55,294 nucleotides of DNA from Methanomicrobiales archaeon (GCA_012729535.1 JAAYCY010000054.1:1-55294), one strand, 5' to 3'. Shown: positions 20,217 through 29,860, counted from the first letter of the stretch. Notes: generated by a model not told the origin, from the letters alone. Translations and numbers: made by a program.

Positions 20217-20455
20217 TTGAAAACAAGAAAATAATGAAGATAACAGATAAAGTAATTAAAATTAAATTGTTTTTTAAACATAGTAGTGAATTACTTTACT
20301 CCATCATAAAAATTCTTGAGTCTGTAACGAGATGATCGCAATTTATGTAGGAAGAAGAATAATTAATAAATTCTATCGGTAGTATCACAGGCAAATTATT
20401 TTTAATTTTACTCATGTTACTGGACCTATGATTATTTCTCTATAAAAAAGGTAAA

Positions 20456-21157
20456 ATGTTTCTTCTTTGTCACCTTGCTGCAGGACTAATTATTGGCCTT
20501 TTCTTATCCCTGATCTTTCATAAATCAAACCTAATCATTCCTGCTGTAATAGGGGGAATTGCTCCGGATCTTATTGACAAACCCATTGGACATCTTTTGC
20601 TACAACAATCTCTTGATTATGGAAGAATTTATGCTCATGGTTTGACCTTTTTTGGTATTGTCATGATTTGTGGTATCCTGATATGGATAAAGTGCCGATC
20701 GCTGATGGGGATCTCTTTTTCACTTGGTGTTCTTTCTCATCAAATCCTTGACCGTATGTGGAACGAACCTGAAAACTGGTTATATCCGTTCAAAGGATCA
20801 TTTGTGCCTGTTCCACAGATAAATTATATTGACAATGCAATATTCCGGGAATTTTTCAATCCATATGAATGGCTCTTTGCATTATTGATAATCTTAATCT
20901 TTGCATTTTCATTTCCAACAATCCTGGAAAAAATTAAAAAAACGGTTATTCATATCCTTCGGACGGGTGGATTATTCCTCTCCATTATCTGTGGGATTTC
21001 CGGACTAATTCTGCTTTTTCCTCAAAATAAATCCATCGGGATGATACTGACCAGGCTGGATCATCAGGTGGACATATCCCTTGCAGCATTTATTATGATA
21101 ATGACTGCCTTTTTTGCCTTTTATATATTGAATTGGAATCGTTTTTCCCGGTACTAG
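20456..21157 (+). CDS. Metal-dependent-hydrolase-like membrane protein (YdjM/PF04307 type)
   Basis: 233 residues with five or six hydrophobic helices. The N-terminal half carries the family's putative metal-binding positions: the His in LCHLAAG, GGIAPDLIDKP, YAHGLTFFG, and SHQILDRMWNEPENWLYPF. These fit the YdjM/DUF457 membrane family, predicted zinc hydrolases of unknown substrate. The C-terminal 90 residues add three further helices with no recognised domain. An AAGGT ribosome-site-like element lies just before the ATG. It is convergent with nothing and ends 87 bases before the next secreted-protein gene. Confidence 0.75.
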   Translation: MFLLCHLAAGLIIGLFLSLIFHKSNLIIPAVIGGIAPDLIDKPIGHLLLQQSLDYGRIYAHGLTFFGIVMICGILIWIKCRSLMGISFSLGVLSHQILDRMWNEPENWLYPFKGSFVPVPQINYIDNAIFREFFNPYEWLFALLIILIFAFSFPTILEKIKKTVIHILRTGGLFLSIICGISGLILLFPQNKSIGMILTRLDHQVDISLAAFIMIMTAFFAFYILNWNRFSRY

Positions 21158-21214
21158 ATGCCGATTCATACAATTATTATGATAATTGTGTGATGCACAA
21201 GAGATCTTTGAAAC

Positions 21215-21224
21215 ATTTAAATAC
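21215..21224 (+). promoter_or_regulatory. TATA box of the secreted-protein gene
   Basis: ATTTAAATAC lies about 25 bases before the ATG at 21245, so the transcript would be leaderless. Confidence 0.45.
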
Positions 21225-21244
21225 ATTCACCCGAATTCTTTTTC

Positions 21245-22207
21245 ATGAATGATACGAATAGTGGAAACAAAAAACTGATCTCTGGATTTATTATACTCCT
21301 GATTATCGGAGGATCCATGGGTTTTATCTTACCCTCTACATCGGCTGTCACTTCTGAAAATAATATAATTTACGATGTACCGTTATTTGACAATTATGGG
21401 CCGGCATTTGCAACCTGGTCAGGTGGTGATAAACCACTCGGGAATGCCCTGCTGAAAGGAACCATAACTCTTGATAAAGAGCAATATAATCCGGGAGATA
21501 AAGCAAAAATCAAGTTGGATCTTGCATTTAGTGCGACTATCATCGCCTGTGAAAGGGGAGCATTAATGCATGAACTGGGATATGATACCTGGATGCTTAA
21601 AACAGAAAAATTTCTTGGATTTGATGTCGAATTAGGGGAGATAGAAGGAGAAGAGTACATGGGGATCGGAAACGGGCAGGAAATACCTCCCCTTGTTTTA
21701 AGGAACATATCCCACACGTACTATTATGATATTCCTGATTCAGCATCTTCTGGGAGTTATGATGTGTACGCATATATCGATGGCTCTGAGTATCAGACTA
21801 ATCCTGTTAAGATAACAATTTCTGGTTCCACAAGTACTATGGATTACTCATTTGATGAGGGATTGCCAGGATTTTCCGGTTTAATTCTTGCAAAGGATTT
21901 TGATGAGGAGAATGGTGAGGCAATAGGAATTTCAGATACTTTTCTCACAACTGATACAAGAATATGTGCTTTCTTAGAGTTTGATCCATTGATCTCCGAT
22001 TCAAATCTTGAATGGAACTGGTATGATCCATCCGGAAATCTTTTTATTGAAGATTTTCTTCTGGCAGAGGAGGGATGGGACTGGGCCTGTTACTATATTG
22101 ATATACAGGATTATGAGAAACCTTTACTTCCCGGAGAATGGAAAATAGATTTAATTTATAATGGAGAAGTATTGGATACTAAAACATTTACGCTAAATAC
22201 CGGTTAA
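21245..22207 (+). CDS. Secreted or membrane-anchored protein, two beta domains
   Basis: 320 residues. Residues 12-34 form a signal peptide or anchor (ISGFIILLIIGGSMGFILP). Residues about 70-195 look like an Ig-like beta-sandwich that opens with the common archaeal surface phrase LDKEQYNPGDKAKIKLDL and ends in YQTNPVKITISG. Residues about 200-320 form a second domain with LEWNWYDPSG and PLLPGEWKIDLIYNG, a pattern seen in prokaryotic secreted domains that pack against a partner. No catalytic motif is seen. The gene has its own promoter. Function unknown; an extracellular binding or envelope role is likely. Confidence 0.75.
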   Translation: MNDTNSGNKKLISGFIILLIIGGSMGFILPSTSAVTSENNIIYDVPLFDNYGPAFATWSGGDKPLGNALLKGTITLDKEQYNPGDKAKIKLDLAFSATIIACERGALMHELGYDTWMLKTEKFLGFDVELGEIEGEEYMGIGNGQEIPPLVLRNISHTYYYDIPDSASSGSYDVYAYIDGSEYQTNPVKITISGSTSTMDYSFDEGLPGFSGLILAKDFDEENGEAIGISDTFLTTDTRICAFLEFDPLISDSNLEWNWYDPSGNLFIEDFLLAEEGWDWACYYIDIQDYEKPLLPGEWKIDLIYNGEVLDTKTFTLNTG

Positions 22208-22360
22208 ACCATTATTTTTTTTCTTAATATTTTGATGTTACCAATTTATTCTGTCTTTATTCGAGAGATTTGTGAAGAATTTATCACCTCGATAGTAAAC
22301 TCACTATCCCATATGTAATATTTCAGATGTTGGGACTGTTCAATATTATTGATTGGGTTT

Positions 22361-23475
22361 TTATTTTCTTCCCAGATGATCTGTTTTTATCATTGCATCA
22401 ACTACCATCTCCGGTGTAACATCAAACGGTTCACTTTCCATGAAATTCTCCGGACTACATGCAACTTTTGCAACTCTCATGATATCATTCGTTGTCAGTT
22501 CCTGGTTGCTGATACCGCTTAATGAAACCGGAAGTCCGACACTCTTGCAGAATTTTATTGCCTCATTTATCTCCTTTTCTGGTCTGTTTTCAAGAACCAG
22601 TTGAACAATGGCACCAAAAGCGACCAGTTCTCCATGGTACATGTGATGACATTGTGGGAGGATGGTTAGCATTATATATCGAATGGGCACAAGCAAGACC
22701 ATTACTCTCAAATCCTACACCGCTCAGGTAAATATTTGCTTCAATAATATTCTCAAGTTCTTTTGACCATTCCTTCTTTTCCGCAGATTCTTTCGCTTTC
22801 AGGCCATCCCGGATAAGGATTTCATAACACAATTGTGCCAGAGCAAGAGAAGTATTGGTTGGTTTTCCGCCGGCAAAATTATCATGTCCGGATTCAGCAT
22901 TTGCCCTGGCTTTAAAAAAATGTTGATAAGGCATCGCCCATCCCGGCTACCAGAAACCTAACCGGAGCATTCATAATAATATCTGTATCGACCAGCACAA
23001 TATCTGGATTTTTTGAAAGAATGAGATTTCCGTCAAAAATATGTTCTTCGGTATAGGTAACTGCTATGGCACTGGTCGGAGCATCGGTTGATGCAATGGT
23101 AGGGACAGAAATTACCGGACAGTTCTCATAGAAAGCTACTCCTTTCGCAGTATCAAGTGCTTTTCCTCCACCAATTCCCACCACAACCTGGCAGGAATGG
23201 GTGTGGTAGATGGTCCGGAGCCGTTCGATTTCTTTCTTTGTGCATTCTCCGCTGAATCTCTCGAAAATCAGGATCTCAGAATTTTTGAAGCTTTCTTCAA
23301 TGAAGTTTTTTAGATGAGTATGAGCAAAACAGGTCAGCACAAAAAGAACTGGTCCATCAAAATGTGAGAGGTGAAACTGAATGTTTGATAACTCTCCTTG
23401 TCCCTGGATATATTTTGATGGTGACGCTAATACTTTTGGAATCATTATCATGCTCATTGTACATTTAGATGGCAA
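22361..23475 (-). pseudogene. Frameshifted glycerol dehydrogenase-like (GldA family) gene
   Basis: The iron-containing alcohol dehydrogenase/GldA fold is spread over three frames. The first runs from 23475 with SPSKYIQGQGEL, the NAD-binding VVGIGGGKALDTAKGVA and VPTIASTDAPTSA, ending at about 22915 in an A7 run. The second contains KARANAESGHDNFAGG and GLACAHSIYN, ending near 22670. The third contains CHHMYHGELVAFGAIVQL and runs to 22361. The metal histidines survive. The 22670 break is not in a homopolymer and looks like a loss of two bases, so a sequencing artefact is less likely there. Intact members reduce dihydroxyacetone-type substrates; archaeal glycerol-1-phosphate dehydrogenase is a related enzyme but this sequence is closer to GldA. 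Confidence 0.8.
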
Positions 23476-23566
23476 AATTTTTTGTATAATGGAATTGTTT
23501 GTCTCCCTTGATTAGAAAACTGCGATGTTTTCATATTATAAAGGGAATCCAGATATTTCAGGGTAA

Positions 23567-24391
23567 TTATCCAAGGTTTTCCCTGAGATCTTTTTGAACC
23601 TGTCGTGCTGAAAACCATTCTACAATCATCCCGATAGCATGGTACAGGGGATTTACCGGAATATCAATGAAATAGTTAATTCCATCCTCAAACCATCCGT
23701 TATCTTTCCAGTAATGATAATCAAATGGAGAAATATCCTTTAGTTGCCTGAATGATCCCCGTTGTCCGTGAAATATTATAACATCTTTAAGCGAGGGACT
23801 TTTTCGTCTTTCCTGCCGGAATGCTGATATGAATTTTTTTGCTGATTTTTTTATTACTTTCTGGTTTTCATCTTTTCGGTAGTCTGGTAGAGGGTCTGGA
23901 GTCACAAGACCCATTTTACCTGCAATATCAAATCCCCATAAGCCTGCAACCATTTCCAGGTATTTCAAAACATCTTTATGACCAAGGATGGCGGTTGTTG
24001 TAAGAATAAAAGCCTTTTTATCAAAAAATTGTGGTCTATGAAAGTTATATGAAAACCGATCTATAAACACTTTCATCTGTCCGGTAACGTTCAGGGCATA
24101 AACCGGAGAGGCAAAAATTATTGCATCTGCTTGTTGCATTTTTTGTTCAATTAGATGTGATTCATCCAGGTTAGGGCATGATTTTTCTCCCCTGGTAAAG
24201 CAGAGACCACATCCCTTACATGAAAGAAGGTTTACATCCATCAGCCAGAGATATTCAAATTCTACGGGGATTTCCTGCTCAATACAGTGTCGGAGTTCCT
24301 CACATGCCCGGTATGTAGTTCCTTTGTGGGGACTTCCCATGATAACGAGAATATTTAATATATTAAACACCTGTTTTTTCTGATCTTTCAT
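23567..24391 (-). CDS. Iron-sulfur flavoprotein (NADPH-dependent FMN reductase family)
   Basis: 274 residues. The flavodoxin-like N-terminus has the FMN phosphate loop MGSPHKGTTYRACEEL and a compact cluster motif CKGCGLCFTRGEKSC, which in the Isf family of methanogens binds a 4Fe-4S cluster. IIFASPVYALNVTGQMKVFIDRF is the conserved flavin-side motif. Residues about 190-274 are a basic extension of unknown role. Such proteins pass electrons from ferredoxin to oxygen or other acceptors and are often linked to oxidative stress. It overlaps the upstream methyltransferase gene by four bases (ATGA), so the two are translationally coupled. Confidence 0.9.
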   Translation of the reverse strand: MKDQKKQVFNILNILVIMGSPHKGTTYRACEELRHCIEQEIPVEFEYLWLMDVNLLSCKGCGLCFTRGEKSCPNLDESHLIEQKMQQADAIIFASPVYALNVTGQMKVFIDRFSYNFHRPQFFDKKAFILTTTAILGHKDVLKYLEMVAGLWGFDIAGKMGLVTPDPLPDYRKDENQKVIKKSAKKFISAFRQERRKSPSLKDVIIFHGQRGSFRQLKDISPFDYHYWKDNGWFEDGINYFIDIPVNPLYHAIGMIVEWFSARQVQKDLRENLG

Positions 24392-25026
24392 TGTTTTTCA
24401 TATAGTATAATATAATTGAACCTGCTTCCAAAATGTCCTATTTCAATCAGTTCAACATTATTTGCATATTCCCTTACAATGTTTACTCTCTGGAAATGGG
24501 GGTCCCGAATCGTCTCTTCAATAAGGATCCTCCCACCGGATTTTAATGCACCAACTATCTCCTTCATAGCCTTTTCCCGGTTAGGAATTTCCCCGAGAAC
24601 GGTAATCATTACTATCCGGTCATATGAGTCAGGAATCAGTTTTCCTTCACCTATACCTCCCCGAAGATACCTGATGTTCCTGATATTCTTTTTTTCAGCT
24701 CGTCTTCTGACTTCATCAAGCATCTTTTCCTGGATATCCATGGCGGTTACCATTCCTTCCGGGGCAATACGTTCTGCAAGAGGGATGGAAAGCCGCCCTG
24801 GCCCACAGCCAGCATCAAGAACCATCATACCCGGACTTATCTGGAGATGTTCAATGGTTTTCCGGGTTCTGGAACTAATTCCTCTGGAAGAGGGGGGATC
24901 CAGCATCCATTTCATCCAAACAGGACAGGGCAGGGAGTATCGTCGTGAACTATATCGCCATATCACTAAAATGATGATAAAAACGAAAATAATGAAAATA
25001 CCAGTAATGAAAAGAAAATTCATCAA
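24388..25026 (-). CDS. Membrane-anchored class I SAM-dependent methyltransferase
   Basis: 212 residues. A single N-terminal membrane helix (about 3-23) is followed by a Rossmann methyltransferase domain. The SAM motif is VLDAGCGPGRLSIPLA, the acidic loop is AMDIQEK, and motif IV is DRIVMITVLGEIPN. The layout resembles UbiE/COQ5-type methyltransferases. It is the first gene of a two-gene operon with the iron-sulfur flavoprotein, so the pair may modify or reduce a membrane-associated small molecule. The substrate cannot be deduced. Confidence 0.85.
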   Translation of the reverse strand: MMNFLFITGIFIIFVFIIILVIWRYSSRRYSLPCPVWMKWMLDPPSSRGISSRTRKTIEHLQISPGMMVLDAGCGPGRLSIPLAERIAPEGMVTAMDIQEKMLDEVRRRAEKKNIRNIRYLRGGIGEGKLIPDSYDRIVMITVLGEIPNREKAMKEIVGALKSGGRILIEETIRDPHFQRVNIVREYANNVELIEIGHFGSRFNYIILYEKQ

Positions 25027-25221
25027 CGAATTTATCTGTAGTTATAAGTAATAATACCTGACTGATTTGGAAAAAACTGAAATGATTTTCTTTTCGAATC
25101 TTAAAAAAATATGCTCATCATGAGTATCTCCTGATAATGGTTCTCCATGATACTCGATGAAAAACTATATCTTTTCATTCTTCTGATAAATCAATTAATT
25201 TATGTTAAGAGGTGAATCTGG

Positions 25222-25620
25222 ATGACAAAAATTGATCCTGTCGTTCATTTCGAAATGCCATATGAAAATAACGACCGTGTTATTTCCTTTTATCACCGGG
25301 TTTTTGGTTGGCAAATGCATCAATATGGAAGGGACATGGGAGAGTATATTCTCGCAACAACAACAGAACTTGACGAAAATTACATGCCTTTAAAGCCAGG
25401 GTCAATTGGTGGAGGATTTTATCAAAAGTCTCCTGAAATGCCCATGTGTCCTTCTATTGTCATTGCTGTAGAGGATATTCGTGATGCAATGGAAAAAGTA
25501 ACAACTGAAGGAGGGGGGATTCTCGGGGAACCTGTAGAAATACCGGGGATTGGATTATATATTGCGATAACTGATACGGAGGGTAATCGGGTTGGAATAC
25601 TTCAGCCTTTTAAGATGTAG
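25222..25620 (+). CDS. VOC (glyoxalase/bleomycin-resistance) superfamily protein
   Basis: 132 residues with one pair of beta-alpha-beta-beta-beta modules. It begins DPVVHFEMPYENNDRVISFY, with HRVFGWQMHQYG in the first module, and ends IAITDTEGNRVGILQPF, as in VOC proteins of the glyoxalase-like COG3324 type. Metal-ligand candidates are His in VHFEMP and Glu/Asp near the C-terminus, but a full ligand set is not obvious. GAGGTGA (25209-25215) is a good ribosome site. Enzymatic role unknown. Confidence 0.85.
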   Translation: MTKIDPVVHFEMPYENNDRVISFYHRVFGWQMHQYGRDMGEYILATTTELDENYMPLKPGSIGGGFYQKSPEMPMCPSIVIAVEDIRDAMEKVTTEGGGILGEPVEIPGIGLYIAITDTEGNRVGILQPFKM

Positions 25621-25749
25621 CTTAAGTGATTGCTGAATATTTTCATTTTTATGCAACTATAAAAAATTGAGGTTATTGTACCCTATTAATGGGTAGATAA
25701 ATCAAGTAAAAATGTTATTAATGGCCGGGATCCTGAATACGCTATGTTG

Positions 25750-27003
25750 TTACTCTATGAATGACCGTCGAATCCGGACAGATTCGGCATGAGCAGTAAG
25801 ACCTTCAGCATCGGCTATTGTTTCTATAACATCACCGATCTCATCAAGACCCTTCCGGGAGATAATCTGCACAGTTGACGTTTTATAGAAATGACTTACA
25901 TTCAGTCCTGAGTAAGTGGTAGCATACCCGGCAGTCGGGAGGACATGATTTGTTCCGGATGCATAATCTCCGGCAGCAACCGGTGCATATGGCCCTACAA
26001 AGATTGATCCGGCATTTTTGACAGCACTCAGGACCGGAAGCGAATCCTCTACCATGATAGACAGGTGTTCAGGGGCAACCTTGTTCATTTCTGAAACAGC
26101 GACATCCATATCCGGAGTCAGTATGTAACCGGAATTATCAAGAGCCTGTAATATTATCTCTTTCCTGGGCATCTGGTCCATTAGTCTGGCAATTTCCATC
26201 TCAACTTTTTTAACCAGATCTTTCTCAGTGGTGATGAGGATACATGCAGCATCAGGATCATGCTCAGATTGGGCAAGCATGTCTATGGCTATGAATGTCG
26301 GGTTGGCAGATTTATCCGCGAGTATTCCTATTTCACTCGGTCCAGCAGGAAAATCAATCTCCGCCTCTTCCCGAAGAAGCATTTTTGCTGCGGTTACATA
26401 TGCATTACCGGGTCCGACTATCTTTCTGACCGGTTTTATGGTTTCAGTCCCGATAGCCATGGCTGCAATAGCCTGTGCTCCACCCATCCGGTAAATCTCT
26501 TCTACTCCGACGATATCAAGTGCTACCAGAGTTAAGGGAAGAATCGGGGGCGGTGAACAGGCACATACTTCAGGAACACCCGCAACTTTTGCCGGTATTG
26601 CATTCATAAGGGCGGTTGAAGGATAAGCCGCCCGTCTTCCGGGAATATAAAATCCAGCCCGATCAAGCGGGGTAGTCTTGACACCGAGGGTGATTCCAGG
26701 TTCTACCTCTTCAAGCCAGAGATCATGCTCCTTCTGTCTTTCATGAAACCGGGTGATCCGGACTTCGGCCTCGATGATGCTTTCCACGAGTTTATCATCG
26801 ACCATATCATAAGCTGCCTCAATTTCTTCCGAAGATACCCGGATAGATTCTAAATCCGGTTCGTATTTTTGTGCCATCCGGAGCAGGGCTTTATCTCCTT
26901 CGTTTCGTATGATGCTTATTATATCAGCAGCTGACTTTTTTGCTTCATCAAGATTTGAACGCCGCTGATTCATCCATTTTTGAACATCCAAAGACTGTAG
27001 CAT
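25750..27003 (-). CDS. hisD: Histidinol dehydrogenase
   Basis: 417 residues, full length. Performs the two NAD-dependent oxidations that end histidine synthesis. Signatures are GRRAAYPSTALMNAIPA, VGPGNAYVTAAKMLL, DFPAGPSEIGILAD, the zinc and catalytic region AQSEHDPDAACI, HLSIMVEDS and AAGDYASGTNHVLPT. The gene is monocistronic; hisG and hisI lie 6-8 kb away. No frameshift or missing catalytic residue is seen. Confidence 0.97.
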   Translation of the reverse strand: MLQSLDVQKWMNQRRSNLDEAKKSAADIISIIRNEGDKALLRMAQKYEPDLESIRVSSEEIEAAYDMVDDKLVESIIEAEVRITRFHERQKEHDLWLEEVEPGITLGVKTTPLDRAGFYIPGRRAAYPSTALMNAIPAKVAGVPEVCACSPPPILPLTLVALDIVGVEEIYRMGGAQAIAAMAIGTETIKPVRKIVGPGNAYVTAAKMLLREEAEIDFPAGPSEIGILADKSANPTFIAIDMLAQSEHDPDAACILITTEKDLVKKVEMEIARLMDQMPRKEIILQALDNSGYILTPDMDVAVSEMNKVAPEHLSIMVEDSLPVLSAVKNAGSIFVGPYAPVAAGDYASGTNHVLPTAGYATTYSGLNVSHFYKTSTVQIISRKGLDEIGDVIETIADAEGLTAHAESVRIRRSFIE

Positions 27004-27211
27004 TATATACCTGTTTCACATGGCAATTGATAAGGATACGTAAAGTAATCCTCACTACAGGCAATCAATACAAATAACCTGCATACAAAAACCAGTAAAG
27101 CACTGATTTCAGGTTCCTTAATTTCGGGAAAAGATATAAAAATTTTCATTGAGAAGTAATGGATATTATTGAAAATAAAAAAAGATGAAAAATCAGCAGG
27201 ATTTGTAACAC

Positions 27212-27505
27212 TTACACTATTGCAACCGGACTATCCATTCTTCTCTGGAACCCCTTAACACTTCCCGGAGAGACCAGCCATGTAGTACTGTTTGAATAAC
27301 TGTACCGCTCAATCAGAAAGTCTGGACAGATTTCTGCGAGGATTGCCATATTTGTTCCAACTTCTTTTGATGAGAGTCCAAGGTCTTTTGCAATGTATTT
27401 GGATTTAAGGAAGCATCTTCCGGTATGGACCTGTTCCTTGAGATAGTTTATAAGGGTAATCTGGTTTTCGTTGTACTTGGTGCTGAATCTGCTTTTTGGA
27501 TACAT
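27212..27505 (-). CDS. DUF7123-type winged-helix protein
   Basis: 97 residues from the ATG at 27503-27505; longer upstream reading runs into the structured leader and is not protein-like. The core CFLKSKYIAKDLGLSSKEVGTNMAIL followed by YSYSNSTTWLVSPGS matches a small archaeal winged-helix family, here identified as DUF7123 from memory. The SKEVG..M segment is the recognition helix. It probably binds DNA; targets are unknown. A long GC-rich upstream region with stable hairpins suggests regulation at the RNA level or a separate RNA gene. Confidence 0.75.
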   Translation of the reverse strand: MYPKSRFSTKYNENQITLINYLKEQVHTGRCFLKSKYIAKDLGLSSKEVGTNMAILAEICPDFLIERYSYSNSTTWLVSPGSVKGFQRRMDSPVAIV

Positions 27506-27539
27506 GTTAACCTCTGTTTTTTTGAAAAGTATAATCAAC

Positions 27540-27830
27540 CGGCATGTAGGAGGAGTCCCCCTGGCATCCTGCCAGGGGAGGGGTTGAATGTTCTTTTCGG
27601 GTGATTTTTCTCTCGGAGGGTTACGGCGATACCTGAATTTTTCTTTCCCGGTTCCCAGGGATTTTGAGCATGAGTGTATAGCAATGTAGGAGGACATGCT
27701 GAACGCATATTCAATTCCAGGTACCCGGAAAGACTAAGACACAAAGATTCAGGCCGCACCTGAATCAGGAGGATGTGCCCGTGCTTTAGGTCTCCCCGTG
27801 ACATACAAGTGTTGTATGAAACAGTGTATA
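27540..27830 (-). ncRNA. Candidate structured RNA or long structured leader
   Basis: About 290 bases that are GC-richer than their surroundings. They contain two strong hairpins: CCCCTGGCA/TGCCAGGGG with a 3-base loop (27558-27578) and GATTCAGG/CCTGAATC with a 5-base loop (27746-27766). A TATA-like CTTATACA (minus strand, about 27822-27829) would start a transcript near 27800. CCTCCT occurs three times on the minus strand, twice within the repeated phrase TCCTCCTACAT, so on the RNA it would be anti-Shine-Dalgarno-like. It matches no RNA class known to me. An overlapping 89-codon frame has no protein-like character. Confidence 0.35.
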
Positions 27831-28042
27831 AGGGCTGTAGATAAAACCGGTGAATAGCAGTCTGAAATCATTTTCTATAGATATTTTCGTATATATTCTC
27901 TATTCTTTGAAAATCCAGGTGTAAATCACTGAATACGTTTTACCCGGCGAGTTGAAACAGACTGCAAAAGACATACTGGCTCTCATAAACCTTCTGCTCT
28001 CTCGATGAAAAAAAAGTCCATATTAATTGTTTCAACTGTTGC

Positions 28043-28060
28043 AACTGGTTGCAACCAGTT
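28043..28060. repeat. 18-bp perfect palindrome
   Basis: AACTGGTTGCAACCAGTT is self-complementary throughout, and GTTGCAAC occurs again 11 bases upstream, giving a cluster of half-sites. It sits in the gene-poor stretch 27831-28239, where no convincing gene was found (a 77-codon minus-strand frame is unsupported). It could be a regulator binding site or the relic of one. Confidence 0.5.
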
Positions 28061-28239
28061 TTAATTGCAAATTTTAGTGACTTCCCAGTGGAAATGCAGA
28101 TGTAGTCTTCTGCATCTAACCATTTCCTGGCAGACACGTAATAGCGGATAATTATCATCTTTGGCGCATTCACAAACGATGGTGTTTGACAGAAGGGATG
28201 TCCCTTGATATCAAAAATGGATAAAAAGAGAGTTGTTCC

Positions 28240-28868
28240 TCTTTAGACAGCCAGTCGTAAAAGAAAGCAGCACAAACAGCACCTAGAACAAAGCCAATCA
28301 CATAAATCGGGAAAAACCCCAGAGATTTGATCCAGTCAGAAGCAGATCTCCCAGGTACAGACCAAAAGTTCTTGCCGGATTAAGGGATGCACCGGAAATA
28401 TTTCATAAGGAAGTAATAATTCCGGCAAATCCAGGTGTCGCGTTCCGGTCAACAGCTGCTCCCATAATAGCTGTCATCGGAAGAAATTTTCCGATAAACT
28501 CAACGCCGATAGCCTGCAGGTAGGATATTCCCGGAAATGGAGTTGTTGCCTCAAGACCTCCGGTGGTCACTGCATCCATACCGACAGAAGCAGCAAAGAG
28601 AAGATTTCCTAACGAAGCAGCGTCAATCCGGGCAAATACCAATGAAACCATATCTCCTGTGGGGAACCGTTTCGTAGCCCAGAGGGCAATACTTACCGCC
28701 GGATTGATGTGCGCTCCTGAAATCCTTCCAAGATCATAAATAACCGTTGCGATGGTAATACCAAATGCAAGACCGATGGCAATCCAGTCTCTAAGACCTC
28801 CAAGAACACCGATACCGATAGTAAAAGGAGTTGCGGTTTTCTCTCCGGAGGCGATCATAAAGGTAAAA
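28240..28868 (-). pseudogene. Decayed aquaporin/glycerol-facilitator copy
   Basis: Close match to the intact MIP gene at 44295-45038. The N-terminal start and first helix are missing. GGG at the conserved TLGNISG has become a TGA stop, about 27 bases between two ATTCC-type direct repeats are deleted, a frameshift lies near the C-terminus, and the original TAA stop is changed to CAA. Both NPA boxes can still be read. The 5' edge is fused to the middle of a DUF2193 copy at a short shared GCTGCTCC sequence. Confidence 0.85.
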
Positions 28869-29355
28869 CTGCTGCTCCATGCTTTGGGTATAGCTGGACA
28901 TAATTATGGTAGCGTTTAGTCAGGAAATCAATGATAATCAGGGCATTAAACCCGTCAAGTTCAAGAATATACTCGGTTGGTGCACCACTCACTCTGGTTG
29001 CAGAGACAGAAGTTGTTCCGGAGATTTGAATTTGGTGACGGATGAAAGCAGACTCTTCTCAATCACATCGGTGACTGCTTCGATAATTCCCATGACCATG
29101 TCATCCTTGCACTTGTTATCGGTAGACTGGGCAATATGATGGGCAACATCTCCGACACAATAAGCCGGAATCGTAACAATATTAGCATAATGGACCTTGT
29201 CTTTAATTACTGCTTCAACAAATGGAAGCATATCCATTTTATATTCTCCCATGTATTTACGGAAATCAAATGAGGACTGACCGACACTGTCCATGAGATC
29301 TGCATGTGCCTTGACCGGGTAATCATAAATGGCACTGAGCATGTCTATCTCTTTT
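28869..29355 (-). pseudogene. DUF2193 fragment, middle part only
   Basis: Corresponds to about residues 210-385 of the intact DUF2193 protein (MLSAIYDYPVKAHADLMDSV versus MLSDIYDHPVKAQADLMDSV). The left half of the gene and the C-terminal cysteine-rich end are missing, and a frameshift near 28990 separates LSLQPE from TEYILELDGFNAL. It is fused directly to the aquaporin remnant, having lost the DUF2180 gene that lies between them in the intact locus. Confidence 0.88.
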
Positions 29356-29464
29356 TATCTGGTATTGTGTATCATAGGGTTATTATCTGCCGGGATTCTA
29401 GTAGAATCGATGGATTGGTTTTTTGAAAATGAATACTAAAAAAAGGTTGGTGGTTCTAATATCT

Positions 29465-29860
29465 ATACCCAGATAGATACCGAATCGTTGCACAAGGAAG
29501 AATTTTCAACTCTTAATAAGTCCATTCTGATAGATGCCTTAAAAGCGAATGAGCTCATGAAAAATTACCGGAGGGGTTGAATTTAGGTAGCTATGACGCT
29601 AATATGAAAATTCTGGCATCCTATATAAAGGCGATTCAAAAAGATGAGTCAAATCCAAAAGCATGGTATAATATGGCAAATGCCCTGAAAAGATTAGAGC
29701 GATACACCGAAGCACTTGATGCAATAAATATGGCAATTCAGTTAGATTCTGATTATGCTCATGCATGAAGTAAAAAGGGGGTATTCTGAAATCTTTAGGT
29801 AAGCTTCAGGAATCTAATGAGGCATTTGCAAAGCCAGCGAATCTGAAGAATAGTAATTGA
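29465..29860 (+). pseudogene. Decayed TPR-repeat protein gene
   Basis: Readable pieces are DALKANELMKNYRRG, then a shifted frame LNLGSYDANMKILASYIKA with a good TPR unit (AWYNMANALKRLERYTEAL). A TGA replaces the Trp expected in the next repeat (HA-stop-SKKG), then another frameshift, and ILKSLGKLQESNEAF to a stop at 29858-29860. TPR proteins are protein-protein interaction scaffolds and abundant in methanogens. Function is lost here. Confidence 0.75.

Noticed and set aside
27535-27804. 89-codon and extended 161-codon minus-strand frames covering the DUF7123 leader
   Set aside because: Codons follow the hairpins and the sequence lacks protein character; the DUF7123 start at 27503-27505 fits the family.
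27940-28173. 77-codon minus-strand frame around the palindrome
   Set aside because: No family pattern; it reads through the repeated GTTGCAAC half-sites, so it is probably chance.
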